64,000 nt of DNA from Papilionanthe hookeriana x Papilionanthe teres. Its lineage: Eukaryota > Streptophyta > Magnoliopsida > Asparagales > Orchidaceae. Positions 48,660 through 60,590 of the stretch are shown here, in pieces; the first letter of the stretch is position 1, and each line of letters starts with the position of its first letter. The stretch covers positions 17,197,625 through 17,261,624 of the forward strand of contig CM040427.1 of assembly GCA_022702705.1 (NCBI GenBank). The letters are read 5' to 3'. The notes under the pieces were generated by a model. That model was not told the DNA's origin. It did not search any database and saw nothing but the letters and a program-made list of their open reading frames with translations. The translations under genes and the position numbers were made by a program.

Positions 48660-49300
48660 CGTCCATGCCCACATCTGTTGATTACTACTCACAGATTCTT
48701 GCATCTTATATCATAATTATTAGAATTAACGGGCACAACTATCTCGAATGAGCTCAATCCATAAAATTGGTGATCGACGAGAGAGACAGAATCAAGTATC
48801 TAACCGAAGAAACATCAAAGCATAACGTAGGCAATCCAAATTTGAAAAAATGTTAGTATGAAAATTCCCTGGTTATGGCTGGATTTATCAACTCAAAAGA
48901 ACCTACTATAGGAAAGCCGCATCTATTCCTTCCAATTGTTTGAGATACCTTGGAGGCCGTTCAATATATCTATTCAAACTAGGAGAATTTTACCCAATTT
49001 TTTAAGTTGTAAAATCAACTTTAGAAATCAAAACAAATTGTCAGTAATGGTACTACGTATTAGAACAAGTTGGTAGCATTATGGCAGAAATTTGATCAAT
49101 GTTGTGATGATATTTGGGAGAATTCGAAGGATTATTCTTGCCACATGAGAGAAAAATGATAGTCTACATATTCTTAGCCGGCCTTAATCAGACTTTATAC
49201 AAGGTCCGACGTCACATCATTTTTAAAGTCAAACGGGAAGAGTCCAGAGGAAAAAATGTGTTGTGTGACATAAAATTTTCTTGTAATAAAGTGACCTCAA
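48660..49300 (+). pseudogene. gag remnant of the plus-strand copia fragment
   Basis: IIIRINGHNYLE is followed by AQSIKLVIDERDRIKYLTEE (48714-48800), ENSLVMAGFINSKEPTIGKP (48862-48921), LVALWQKFDQCCDD (49069-49110) and a FLAGL-like block (49150-49190). These match the copia Gag (UBN2-type) order of a NYL.W motif, an EN..V..WL.NS.EP..G helix, a W..LD motif and FL.GLN. Several stops interrupt it. It would encode the capsid of the virus-like particle. Confidence 0.8.
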
Positions 49301-49589
49301 CTTTTATGTTAAATGGGGTTGAAACTGACAAAAAAGGGTGTAAGAAACGATGGTACGACCATTGCAGAAAATCATGAAACAAACTAGACATGTTAGAAAC
49401 TTCATGTTTATCAAGCCAAGCATGAAGGTCGAGCCTATCAAGCCACTGTTGAAGAAACTTAGGAGCCATTTTCTAACTTGAATATAGTTCTTTTCAATCT
49501 CCAAAAGTATCTCCGACTTCCTCTTGCTTCTTAGTACAGAAATGTGACTCCTTGATCACTACTTTGTTAGGTGTTATTCTTAATTTTTC

Positions 49590-49905
49590 TCACTAGTGAA
49601 TAATTGATTATGGTGCAACTGATCACATGACTGATTATAAAATATTTTCCTTCTATAAATCTTGTGCAAGCAATGAAAAAGTTAAAATTTTTTATGATTC
49701 CCTCTTAGTAGTTGTCGGGATAGGAACTGCCAAAACTTTTCTCGTTGTTAACCCTTCGCGATGTTTTCCATGTTTCGAATCTATCATGTCAATTATTGTC
49801 TATTAGTAAAATTATTGTTGATCATTAATGTCAAGCCAACTTCTATTCTTCTTGTTGTGACTTTCAGGATTCGACCGCAAGAAGGATGATTGACACTACT
49901 AAGAA
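49590..49905 (+). pseudogene. Protease and pre-integrase remnant of the plus-strand copia fragment
   Basis: IDYGATDHMTDYKIFSFY (about 49605-49660) matches the copia aspartic-protease active site (I)DSGATDHMT, with D-Y-G in place of D-S-G. It is followed by a KVKI..D.L region and FQDS...R.M-type text before the fragment ends at about 49905. Confidence 0.78.
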
Positions 49906-50290
49906 AAACTCTCCTTGTTATTAGCCCTTCACGATGAATAATCCATTAATCTTTGTAGCATGGTGTTTTATAGAAATGTCATCGTCATGACATTCGTTTC
50001 TTTACAAAGTTAAAACTTTGGGTCATTGGGCTCTAGAGGTAGATCCGTAAGGTGTTAGATATTTGTGTTTCCCTTTAGAAAGGTCTTCACAATTTGGGAC
50101 CATTTAAAGTAATTTTTTCTATTCACGCGATAAGATACTTCAAATAATTGGAGATTTTCTTTGGTATGATTTTCACCATTAACTATGGTTGATTCCTTTG
50201 ATGGGAAGCCAAAGAAGATAGACAATATGAAAGAACAAGAATTCGATAAGAGAGATAAGTTTGGAATTGGAAACTCTAACATTAGAGAAT
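49905..50290 (-). pseudogene. gag N-terminal remnant of the minus-strand copia element
   Basis: On the minus strand YRVNRKNYFKWSQIVKTFLK (about 50133-50074) matches the copia Gag opening NY..WSQ.V...L.GK. LPLEPNDP and a damaged MTMTFL-stop-NTMLQRLMDYSS block continue the order. It lies about 80 bases after the primer site, as expected. The remainder is lost at the junction with the plus-strand fragment. Confidence 0.75.
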
Positions 50291-50365
50291 AAGAAAAAGG
50301 GGTTGAAAGTGGAAACCCTAACTTGAGAGAATAAGAACAATGGTCGGAAAAAGCACCTTAACCTC

Positions 50366-50377
50366 GCTCTGATACCA
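50366..50377 (-). other. Primer binding site of the minus-strand copia element
   Basis: GCTCTGATACCA on the plus strand is exactly TGGTATCAGAGC on the minus strand, next to the LTR end ...CTACA. Confidence 0.9.
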
Positions 50378-50712
50378 TGTAGAAAATATGTAATGAGAAA
50401 AACTCTCAAGAATTTTCATTCTCTTATTTATACAAGAGGGAATGTATATTTACAACTCCCATAGGATTTACAAATATGATTAAGTTAAAAAAGGAGGGAA
50501 AAATAAAGGACAGTGATCTTATAGGAAAGCGCATGATTAAAATCAATGCACCTTGAACTATGAGTGCAAAGCCTTGATCTGTGTGCCTAGATCTAATGAC
50601 ACAATCTCGATCTGTGTGTCTTGATCTAATAGTGTATAATCTTGATCTATGTGCCTTAATCTAATAGTACAGAGCCTTGATCAGTGTTCCAGAAGTTCTT
50701 TGTTTTAATTGG
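50378..50712 (-). repeat. 5' LTR of the minus-strand copia element
   Basis: It is the partner of 44867-45167. It contains an extra run of CTTGATCT(G/A)TGTGCC(T) units at 50560-50680, more copies than the other LTR. The right edge is approximate. Confidence 0.75.
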
Positions 50713-51091
50713 AGTAGAAATTCTATATTTGAAGCTAATGTTTGTGTTGAGTGGTCAGTTCTTAAGAAGATAATAAAAAATTGTTGGAGGACACTGTCTC
50801 TATAACACAATATATGATATGGTTGAGTTGGTTTCCCTACGTAGGGCTCAAATTTTCTTTCTAATTACATTTGATTTAGTGATGCGCATTGAGATTTTAG
50901 GGTGCTCATAATTTATCTACCTATCTTGAGGTGGTGTGTTTGTCTTGGACTAACTCACTACCTTGACTTGATACAAGTTGTTTATTCAATTTGTATGCCA
51001 ACATGATAACAACTTGGACGTGACAATGTTGATATAATGGATGACTTTGGCTTGTCCCAAACAAATCAAAGTAGCGGACCAACCTTAATTT
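50713..51091. other. Spacer between copia element and solo LTR
   Basis: No gene, exon or repeat family is recognised. It may be host intron sequence. Confidence 0.4.
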
Positions 51092-51639
51092 GTGCCTGTT
51101 GACCTCGTTTTTATTGAGGTTTAGTTTTTCTCCTAGAATTTAGGATTCTAGCCTTAGGAGCTTCCCCGACGATCCTAGATTCCTAGCAATGGGACCTACC
51201 TCGTTTTAGAGTGTCTGAAACCACTTTATTACCCTTTGAAATCCCGCACGAGATTCCGTACCTGTAGCCTATAGCATGTCGGAGTTGACGTCAGGAATTA
51301 AAATGGAGTCCCTATAGGATCACTGGACATTAGGAGAACCTCGTGCACGTTTTGCACTACTGAACGCACAAATTCTCAGTTTACGGCCTCGACTCCTTCA
51401 ATTACTCTGCAATGGATTGGAGCTGAAGTCAGAATGCCGGGATGATCGACATCAAAGTCAGAATTTCAAAGCGGGCCAAAATTGACGCGATTTTGACCCG
51501 ATCGTCGACGATGTTGCCTAGACGACCCCGGATGACGAAACGGACTGCGCCGATTCGTCCGGAACGTCGACTTTGCCTAAAATTGATGTTCATTTCGCGA
51601 CGATAGCTCGTCGGGAAAGGAAAACGCCGAAAATGAATA

Positions 51640-51663
51640 TGATAATAATAATAATAATTAAAC

Positions 51664-51727
<64 letters not shown>
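51640..51727. repeat. (AAT)n / (ATT)n / (TA)n microsatellite in the solo LTR
   Basis: Runs of AATAAT, then ATTATT, then TATATA are uninterrupted for most of this stretch. The related solo LTR has a shorter AAT tract at 31977-31995. Confidence 0.95.
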
Positions 51728-51731
<4 letters not shown>

Positions 51732-52005
51732 CCCTCTAATAAATCCTAAGCCCTAAATCCTTCTCCCCGTCTCTCGTTCGACCCATTTCCCGCTCTCCCG
51801 CGCTCGAGCAAGCCGCACGCATGGCCATCCTCTGCTGCGACCCTTATCGCCTGCAGCACCCTCATGCGCGATCCTTATCGCCTGTTCTCCCGTGCGAGCC
51901 TGCTGCCGAGCCTCTGCTCCTTGCGGCACCTTGTCGCCATTTTCCGTGCCTCCCTCCACTTGAGTTCACCCCTACAGGTAAGTTCAGCACCTCCTCCCTC
52001 TAACC

Positions 52006-52011
52006 TATAAG
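52006..52011 (+). promoter_or_regulatory. Candidate TATA element of the second solo LTR
   Basis: TATAAG followed by AAACCCC resembles TATAAATACCCC at 32389 in the related LTR, at a similar distance from the LTR start (909 versus 981 bases). Confidence 0.45.
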
Positions 52012-53559
52012 AAACCCCATTTGAGGAGTCCATGGGGGTTGGCCGAAAGTTTCTGAGAGGGGGGGGGGTAACTCTGCCATTTTTCTTTCTCGCTTACTCC
52101 TTTAGCTTTGTATGCTTGGGTTTGCTTCCTCTTGCTGTTGGAGGGAGAGTTGAGGTTGGAGAGTACCTTTAAAGTTTCTGCATTGCTCGTTTTTTCTTCA
52201 AGAATGTATCTTTTTATCTCTTGTGCTCTGCTGCCTTTCGGTTCTCTCTGTCGAGCCATTGGAGATTGTTCTGTGGGGTGGTACAGCATGCTAACTTACT
52301 ATTGTGAGTATATTTGGGAATGTTTATTACTTAAGCATGTGAAAGATAGGACTATGGGCATGTTCTAGGAGTAGGCTTGATCACTTGCTTAGAATGATGA
52401 AAATATGGCATGTTATGAGCTCCCCTCTCTCCATTTTATCCAAAGCAAATTAGAAACATGAAAGCATGATTTTGAGACAATGTTAGCTCCTCTTGCAAGC
52501 ATCTTGGGATGTGTACTATAAGGCTTTTTATTCACTCTTGCTTGGCATGAATTATAGGAGAATTTGTTTTGTTTTCCATATGCATGTGGGGCTCGATTTT
52601 TGGCTCCTTGTAGCTTTTCCTTACTAAGAATACATGTTATGAAAGAACTCTGTTGGTTTGGCTCTTTATGAAGTGTTCTCTTGTTTAACTATTTGTTGAA
52701 AGGTTGCTTCAAGTTTGGAGTGGTTAAGTTGGGGGAAGGACTAAACATACTCTTTATGTTATTGCTCTTGTTTAAGATATACGGTGGCTCTATGTCTTGA
52801 TATTTAAAAAACCCCCTGGATTTCCATTAGCCTTTGAATGGCTCGGTTTTCACTTTGGAAAGATTTGGATGTTGGTTTTGTAGAGGCTCGGTTTTCGGTT
52901 TTGAGCTGAGGCTATGTTTCAATTATATAAACTTCATATATGAAGCTTTAAAGGAGTTGTTTTGGCCTTGTTTGGGGGCTTGGTTTTGCTTGTTTTAGCT
53001 CCTATCCGAGAGCCTATTTTGATGTATTATGCTTGTCCCTACTTAAAAACTTTAAAGGATTTGTTTTTGGCCTTGTTTGGGGGCTCGATTTCACCTTGTT
53101 CTGATAGCTTGGTTTTGAGTCTAATTGTGGGTCTCACGGTTGGCATTGTGCTAGTCACGGTTTTAGTCTTGTGGTGAGTTCTGTTCTGCCTTATGATGGC
53201 CTGGCTCTAGTTTATCTTGATGGCTTAATTTGGAAGATTTTGGGACTGTAGCTTGAGATTCACTTGAACTCCATTTTAGTGTGATATGTGCCTCGGCTTG
53301 CTGGTTTTGATTCTTACTCATGAACTTGTTGGTGGGTCATTTGGAATTGTTTGGCTCTTCTCGCTGAACTTGGTTAGCTTGAATTTTATTGATGAATCAA
53401 GTTTGTCATCCAAAGATATGTCTTTGCACTATTTGCCTATAGAATGAGGTGATTGAGGAATATATTTTGGCATCTTTCCTATCTTATTTGGTGAAATTGG
53501 AGCCGATTTGGATGATTTATGAAAGCTTGTCCATTCACTCTCTTATGTGTCAAAAATAA

Positions 53560-53790
53560 TATTTGGGGCGGTTTTCCTTTTGCTGCTGTAGCCTTGAGCC
53601 TCCTCTCCTTTTGTGCCTTGGGTTGCCTTGGCCGTGAGCCTCTTTGGCCCTGTTCTGTCTTGGTCGTGAGCCTCCTCTCCTTTTGTGCCTTTGGGTTGCC
53701 TTGGCCGTGAGCTTCTTTGGCCCTATGTCACCTTAGCTGTGAGCCTTGATGGTTGTACTCTCCTCTATTGCACCTGGCCGTGAGCATTTA
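53560..53790. repeat. Minisatellite with GCCGTGAGCCTC core
   Basis: (C/T)TTGGCCGTGAGCCTC or close variants occur near 53591, 53628, 53660, 53700 and 53735, with TTTTGTGCCTT filler. The open frame across it reflects the repeat, not a protein family. Confidence 0.75.
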
Positions 53791-56292
53791 CTCGGTTTTA
53801 TTGGAAAATTTCAATATTTGGGGTTCGAAAATGCTAGTGGGGGGTCTTTCTCGGATTACTCCTCTTTTGTTTAATTTGTGGGGGTTTGGAAGTGTCTCGA
53901 GCCTTATTTGGGAGAGCATTTGGTTGAATTAATTAATCTTATATTTTTGGGGTTTGGAAACCGACGCTAGGAGGTCATTTGTGATTGTTGTGTTGGTTCG
54001 GGACCGTTTCGATTTGTTCGGAACAAGATTTGGAAAGGACCGTGGATCCTACTTTTCCAGGTCTTTTCGATACGAGTTTTGAGAACTGATCTATCCCCCG
54101 TCTTTTCGGTGTTAGGTGGATCAGTGGCTCCTCTCTCTCACCCCATTTTTTGTTCCTTTCTTTCCTTGCTTCTTGGTTTGAGTTTTAGGTGTTTATGTCC
54201 GATACATAAGTACACACGTATAGCTTTTTGCTATATGTGAAACAATCAAACAAGTTCGCAAGTAGGTCGATTTTGTTTTGGGGCATAGGGTGGTGATGAC
54301 AAAGGCACACCGGTGGTAGAGTGGAATGATACTTCATCCTACGACATCAGAGCTCAATCCAAGAACCTGGCGAACCGTAGAATGACGATATCATTCATCG
54401 ATACAAGACTAGCGGGGCACCCGTACCTTCTTAGGTTGTTGGTGATCCTGCGCCCAATGACGTGATCGACTCGTGGACAATCATAATTTTCGAAATTGAT
54501 AAAACATATTTGATAAAAACATATACAATACTTATAAAAATATATTTTTACTATCAAATAAAATTAATAAAACTTTCTTTTGTATGCCTGAAATCCACGT
54601 GCATGCTAAAAATATAAATTCTAAATATATATTGTAGCTCGATTGTCCACTTGTCAATTCTTAATCTTAGGTAGAAACACCTCCTAAGTTAGGTTTAGTA
54701 GGACACACTTATAGTTGATTGATGAGCTTCTAGCATCCGAGGTAATAGAGTAGCGCTCGACGACCTCAGTACAAATATATATATATATCGAGCACAGCCC
54801 TACTCGAGTGCTTGCGGTCGCCTCTTTCAAGCTTTTTCATATGTTTTTATCGAGATTTTTGAATGACGACTCGTGTTATTTTCATCGGGATTTTCACGAG
54901 GTTTTGATGATTTTATTTGAATTGTTATTTATCAATTTTTCTCGAGTTTTTCCATCGTGGGTCATTCACTGTTCTTTCTCGAGCTTTCTGGACGACATTT
55001 CTTTTTCTGCTTTACTTTCATTTATATGATGCATTTCAGCCTGCTACATTTAAGAAAACAACGGATCTTTCAGGTATACAAGTTTGTTTTATATTTATAG
55101 CGTATTACTTTCTTGTCGTCTTGCTACTTTTCTTTTCTACATAGCGTGTTGTCTTCATCTCTTTCTTACATACTTCTATTGTTTTTCATCACTATACGTT
55201 TTGTTATTTCGTTATACTGTTGTCTGAACTTTAAATATCTTTCGCGGGGTATTTAGAGAATTTCTAACAATAGGGTCGCTTGATTTGACATCATAACCCG
55301 ACACCCTAGAAAACTTAAACTCGTCACGACAAGGAGCTAGGAGCTAGCGCGGTGGGCAGCTCGGCCATCTTCAACAGCATGACATATCTTCCCCAGCTGA
55401 ACTATTCATTAGAAATTAAACAACAATCCATAGGATTTCGAGGTTGTTCGCTTAGTGAAACATAAATCCTCAACTTCTCTTTAGGTTCTTTGTATAGCTC
55501 TGCTGTACAATATAAGCCCTAACTCGTCTTAGGATTCCGAGGTTGTCGTTCGTTACGACCCAAATCATCGCATCTTCGGACTATTGTGTGATCGTTTCGC
55601 GCAAATATGAGTCACTAATTAATAAAATTGGCAGGGATGAAACCTTTAAATAATTTCTCACTAAATTCAGCCAAATCATGGGATGACTTGGGAAGTCGCA
55701 GAGTTATCAGCTAGGATCCGTGACCTCTCCTAATTCTTCTTCTTTTGGATTCTACAATAAATGTTCAAAATTTGAGCCAATCCTTTTTCACACTTCTTTG
55801 ACCGATTTCATTGAAAAGTCCTATCATTTTGACCTCTTTGAAGATAATATTCCCTGATTTATATCGAGAGTTTTCTTAAGTGATCTCGGTCATTTAAGAT
55901 GTAATTAACTATGAGAACTGCCTCTTATAAAGAACTTTCCGAACCTAACTTAATATAAACGCTATTTAATTCTTCGTATTCAACGAGGGAAGCTTGTTAG
56001 CAAATAAAATGGTTTATGGACTAGAACGAACATCATATATTTCTTAGTTTATTTGATCGAGTCTCACTTCAAGTTTTGTGTTTATCTTTCGGGATAGATA
56101 CAGGTCTTGAGATATAGTGCTCTTTTATTTAAATTATGGAAAATATAGGGTCAGTTTGATTTCATATTTTTCTAAACTTATATATATATGTAAATTAAAA
56201 CGTCATTCCGAAGCGGGCGACAGGATTTCGATTCTGGCGACCGACAGCTTCCAATGGGCAACTCCATACACAAAATAACGCCGACAATGCCC

Positions 56293-56741
56293 AGCAGAGC
56301 TCACAAGTTATATTTATTCGTGAAGTTTGCACCATATTTTACAACAAGAAATATGCTGAAGTTTAAACAGCTCACCAACAACTTTGGAAAGTGTGCTTAG
56401 GTGCTCCTGCAAAGTGTGAAGCTAAATTGGTGGACAGCAAGAGAGCCCAACCAACTTCCGAATGCATGGTAAAAACTTTATGTAATTACTTGCTTCAACT
56501 AGTGTGCTAAGGTGTTGATGCACATGAGATGGCTGTAAATAATTCAATTTTGGATCTCAATCTCAAATTTGCTCATAAGACAAAAACAATGAGGAGATTA
56601 TGAAAAAAAAAACTGAAGTAAAATAAACTGTTAAGATAATAATGGTTGCTCCTTTCTTTTAATTAACACCAAATTTAACCATCCATACGAAACTTGTTTA
56701 CCACACCAAAGTTAAACTAGATTTAAGGTTCACTAAAAATA
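56293..56741. other. Spacer between the second solo LTR and the chromovirus
   Basis: No exon of the host gene and no transposon domain is recognised. It may be host intron sequence. Confidence 0.4.
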
Positions 56742-57057
56742 CGTTAGATCGACACTGACAATGCTTTCTGCCATGTTGAGCTGTCAATTAATTTGAAGAT
56801 TTTTTTTAGGCGCAAGGCTAAAGGGCGGTTCGGTCATTTGTTATTATTATTATTTGGTATAAATATAGTTATTATGTTTAGGCCTGAGGATGCTTGTTAT
56901 TATTGTCTGGAGTCTTAGAAGTTAGGATTTGGGAGAGCACGCTTACCTCTCGAATTGTAGGTGGTTATATGTTTTTATTTGAATTGTGTTGCCTAGATTA
57001 TCTTAGTAAAGCATTTGTTTGCTCTAATGTATGTGAAAACTTGCCGGATTCCAATCA
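56742..57057 (+). repeat. 5' LTR of the chromovirus
   Basis: It aligns with 61606-61964 from GTTAGAT(C/T)G to TGAAAACT(T/C)GC, including TTAATTTGAAGATTT and CTCTCGAATTGT. The first T is changed to C. The ATT run is much shorter than in the 3' copy. Confidence 0.85.
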
Positions 57058-57072
57058 AATTGGTATTAGTGT

Positions 57073-57761
57073 TGTAGATTTATGGAACTACTGAATCACA
57101 GTGTAGAGTCACTGCCTTTATGACCTAACTTACAAAACAGTTGTGATTTTGGTGATATGGGAAGCTAAAAATGGGATCGAGGCGCCGCTTACACGGCGTG
57201 CGTGATGGGATAGACGTTTTGATACAACATGAAAGGAGCTAGATGGGAAGCCTCCAACAAGATTGCTTATCTTCCAATATAGTCACAATAAGAGCTAGCT
57301 GGGAGAAGGACCACAGCTCATTCAAGTGTAACGTCCAATGTTGTCGCTGGAAGAATTAGCTGGGATGCAAATTCGGGGATCGAACCGTACAGACACCCGT
57401 ACAGTCAATTTTTTTCTGGCTGGGAAGCCAACAACAAGATTGCGAGGTATAGACCGCAGAAATTCGAAGGATCGCGATGTATAGGAGTTTTACGTCGCTT
57501 TTGATAAAAACTGGCAATCGAGATCGCTGCGTAAAGGAGTTTCGCTTCGCTTGTGATGGAAACTTGTGATCGGGATTTGCGACGTACAAGAATTTAGATT
57601 GCAAGTTCCAGAGTTTTGCTTGGTTTCCAATAGTTCCACAAAGTATCTTTGAAAATTTTCAGGATCGCGACGTCCATAATTTTGCGTACGTTGAACCCTC
57701 TTTTAGAAATTTTGAATCTCGTGATTTCAAAGTAAAGGAGCTTCAAAAACGTTCAAGAGTA
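57073..57761 (+). other. Leader of the chromovirus
   Basis: The stretch contains imperfect repeats such as GGATCGCGA(T/C)GT and AAAGGAGTTT(T/C)(A/G)C(G/T)TCGCTT with filler. No protein is recognised before ATG 57762. Confidence 0.5.
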
Positions 57762-58740
57762 ATGACAACAAAAAAGTGGATGATTTGGTGGAAACACTAG
57801 TTGAAGAGGTTGTTAAATTTATATCAGGAATGGAGGAGCGTTTCTCGGCCATTGAGTGGAGGTTCACAGTCCTAGAAGAAATGATAAAGAAGATTGTGGA
57901 GCCTCACACAAACCCTCAGTAGCTTGCAGCGAGATGGAGCTACGACATCTGGAACGAACTCAAGCAGCAACCATCAGAAGAATTTGTATGACATGGATGC
58001 TTCCTCAGGTGGATCTGGAGTTGTGGGATTGGGTGGAGGAATGGGAAGCAGATTCGAGCGTCAGCTCTTCGAAGGAATGTCACGACATCCTGATGGATGG
58101 AGCAAAAGGCAACATGCACAATGGCATGATGGGCGATTCAAGGCAGGAGAAGATCAATTAAAGGATTTCGACTCGGAGCAGGGAACCGTAGTGTGGGACC
58201 TTAGCAAAGGCCTGCATCAAACAACACTAATATCTTTTGTTGCAACAATCTTTCGAACAGAAGGCAATTATGGAGTTTATGGAGACGAACGAGCTGATTA
58301 TGAGACTTGCCATACTTATGTAAAAAGGGAATTTGATATGAGTCGAGGAGGGAACACTCACTCTCATGTCGTGGGGGGAATGAATTTCGGGTGAGCGATT
58401 CGTGGAGGAAACTCACGCACAAGGAAATTGAAGATGCCGATCTTTGAAGTAGAGGATGCCTATGGTTAGGTCTTTCACTTGGAGAGATATTTTACTATTA
58501 ATGGTTTGACAGAGGAAGAGAAATTGATGGCGATGACCTTGTGTTTGGAAGGGAAGGCTCTAGCGTGGTTTCAATAGAGAGAATAATTTCAACCAATCAG
58601 AAACTGGGAAGAATTCAATGATCGATTGTTAAAGCATTTCAGAACTACTCAAGATGGCGAATTGCGCATTGGTTTCATAGAGTATACTGAGAAATTTGAT
58701 ATGTTATCTGGTTCTTAGGGATGTTAGATAAGTGTTTAAA
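57762..58740 (+). pseudogene. gag remnant of the chromovirus
   Basis: After an N-terminal glycine- and serine-rich segment comes KLKMPIFEVEDAYG (about 58425), then FHLERYFTINGLTEEEKLMA (58471-58530), LCLEGKALAWFQ (58540-58576) and IRNWEEFNDRLLKHFRTTQD (58600-58660). This is the Retrotrans_gag capsid domain in the usual order. In-frame stops at the G/W position before FHLE and after AWFQ break it. No zinc knuckle was recognised. Confidence 0.85.
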
Positions 58741-59179
58741 GCCAACAATTTTTTAGCATCAGTTCTTCTATTGAGACTACAAGGATTATGGGAAACTATG
58801 AAATTAATGCAATGGGTCGATGATAAAAATGCAATGAAATGTGTTAATAGGAGTAGCACAAATAGAGCGTCACACCGTAATTTTACAACCATGATGATGC
58901 CAAAGACAAAAACAGTGGGATTTTAGGAGGTTCTATAGGATAAGAATAACGAGTCATGACTAGGGGCGACATTCAAATGTCTTGCAGAAATGAAGATTTA
59001 GGATAAGAGCTAAGGGGTTATGTTTTCGACGTAATGAGAAGTTCGCCCTAAGACACCGTTGTATGGATCAAATCTTACAGGTTCTCACAACATGTGATGA
59101 GGAGATAAAGGAAGATTAAATGGAAGAGGAATACCCTCATTTGGATGTGGCCGAAGTCTTATTGAACTCGGTGATGGGA

Positions 59180-59640
59180 TTAACATCAAACAATCGGGGA
59201 GTAGGACGTAATGTTGTTCGAAGACGGTAAGGTCATCTATAGTTTAATTTTTGCTCAAGTAGTGAAGCAATTGTATCTTAAGATATGTGAAACATGAAAT
59301 TTGCAGTCATGATAGGTACGAGACATGTGGAAAAGGGCAGAGAAATTGATAAGGGAGTGATTTTGACACTGCAAAGTATTTAGGTGATTGAGAATTTTCT
59401 TCCATTGGAATTAGGGTGCACTGACGCGATATTGGATATGAAATGGTTGCAATTCTTAGAGGAGACTAAGATTAATTAGAAACTTCTGACAATTAAGCTT
59501 CCAAGAGGGAGACAAGGTGGAGGCACTTCACGGTGACCTACCTGTGCAAGACCTTAGTGATGCTCAAGACCATTGGTTAGAGCAATATAAGATGAAGGGT
59601 TAGGATTCTTGATTGAGTTTCATGGCATGGAAGATACATA
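59180..59640 (+). pseudogene. Protease remnant of the chromovirus
   Basis: MIGTRHVEKGREIDKGVILTLQSI (59310-59380), IENFLPLELGCTDAILDMKW (59388-59448) and EETKIN-stop-KLLTIKL match the region after the active site in chromovirus retropepsins. The DSGAT active-site region itself (about 59215-59260) is too changed to read. It would process the polyprotein. Confidence 0.75.
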
Positions 59641-59849
59641 GGATGTGGAGTTATCAGAGAGTCCAGCACCATCCAACATAACCTACAACAATTTGCAAAA
59701 AGTTTATAGTTACCATGTGGACTGCCACCGTAGAGTGAACACGAGCATGCAATAACCCTGAGATTAGGGGTTTCTTCCATCACTGTACGCTTCTACTGCA
59801 ACCCCCAAGTACAGAAGGATGAGAATAAGAGATTGATTTGAGAGCCTAT

Positions 59850-60590
59850 TGCGAGCTCTTTCTTTAGCCAATCTTGCCAGTGAAAAAGAAGGATGGGAGC
59901 TGTCATTTCTGTGTGGGTTATGGGGTGGTGAATAAAGAAATAATATATGATAAATTTCCCACTATGGTGATAGGTATAGGACGAGTTGTTTGGTGTTGTG
60001 GTATTCTCCAAGATTGATTTGAATTCAGGATATCATCATATTTGATGCGGCTGGCTGGTAACTCGTGAGGGTAGCTATGAATTGTTGGTTATTTCGTTAG
60101 GGCTTACTAATGGACCGAGTACATTTCAGTCCCTGATGATAAGGTGTATCAGTCGTTCCTTCGGAAGTTTGTGTTGGTGTTCTTCAACAATATCGTAGTG
60201 TACAATCGTTCCCTGGAAGACCATATTTGATTTTTTGAAGGTGTTGACGATATTTGGGGAGCACCAACTCTATGAGAACACAAGGAAGTGTTCATTTGCC
60301 CATTCAAAGATGAAATAGTTTGGACATGTGGTGTCCATTGCAGTTGTGTCAGCGAATCCATTGAAGGTGGCTGCTATGTTGGATTGGCCACCACCTCAAA
60401 TCTTGAAGGGGTTGAGAGGATTTTTAGGACTTATAGAATACTACAGGAAGTTTGTGAAGGGTTACAGTTCAATTGCATGGTCCTTGATGGAGCAACAGAA
60501 GAATTATAACTTTCAAGAAGTTAAAGAAGACCATTACAAGTGTCAGTGTTGGCGTTACTTGATTTCAACAAACCATTCATTGTAGAAATA
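59850..60590 (+). pseudogene. Reverse transcriptase remnant of the chromovirus
   Basis: VFSKIDLNSGYHHI (about 60000-60042), GLTNGPSTFQSLM (60100-60138) and the catalytic region VLVFFNNIVVY (60174-60206) are followed by GEHQLYENTRKCSFAHSKMK and NPLKVAAMLDWPPPQILKGL (60355-60414). The catalytic motif normally reads FDD; here both aspartates are asparagines at 60186-60191. Shifts and stops are also present, so it is inactive. Confidence 0.9.

Larger units (their letters stand above)
47837..49905 (+). mobile_element. Ty1/copia 5' fragment on the plus strand inside the minus-strand copia
   Basis: A partial or short LTR (about 47837-48046) ends CTTACA next to the primer site TGGTATCAGAGA (48047-48058). 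Gag (48660-49300) and protease with pre-integrase sequence (49600-49905) follow. Integrase, reverse transcriptase and a 3' LTR are absent. The fragment replaces the gag C-terminus and protease of the minus-strand element. Its LTR differs from that element's LTRs, so two families are involved. Confidence 0.75.
44867..50712 (-). mobile_element. Ty1/copia retrotransposon, minus strand, interrupted by another copia fragment
   Basis: LTR-like repeats of about 300-335 bp at 44867-45167 and 50378-50712 share CTCAAGAATTTTCATT, GGGAATGTATAT, TCTAATGACA and CCTTAATCTAA. The primer site TGGTATCAGAGC lies at 50366-50377 on the minus strand, next to the right LTR. Reading leftwards, gag (50290-49905), integrase (47835-47080), reverse transcriptase (46900-45850) and RNase H (45800-45200) follow in copia order. 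The gag C-terminus and protease are missing where a plus-strand fragment (47837-49905) lies. It sits downstream of the host gene's last visible exon, probably in an intron. Confidence 0.85.
51097..56287 (+). mobile_element. Second solo LTR of the giant Tat-type family, 5.2 kb
   Basis: It begins TGTTGACCTC and ends GCCGACA. GTGCC (51092-51096) and ATGCC (56288-56292) flank it as a 5 bp target duplication with one changed base. It shares GGATGACGAAACGGACTGCG (51531-51550) with the solo LTR at 31408. It has an (ATT)n-(TA)n tract at the corresponding place, TATAAG at 52006 and a decayed U5 block at 55870-56020. No internal region is present. Confidence 0.9.

Noticed and set aside
44867..50712. 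A single copia element rearranged by self-integration
   Set aside because: There are two gag regions, two primer sites and two different LTR types, so two elements are needed.
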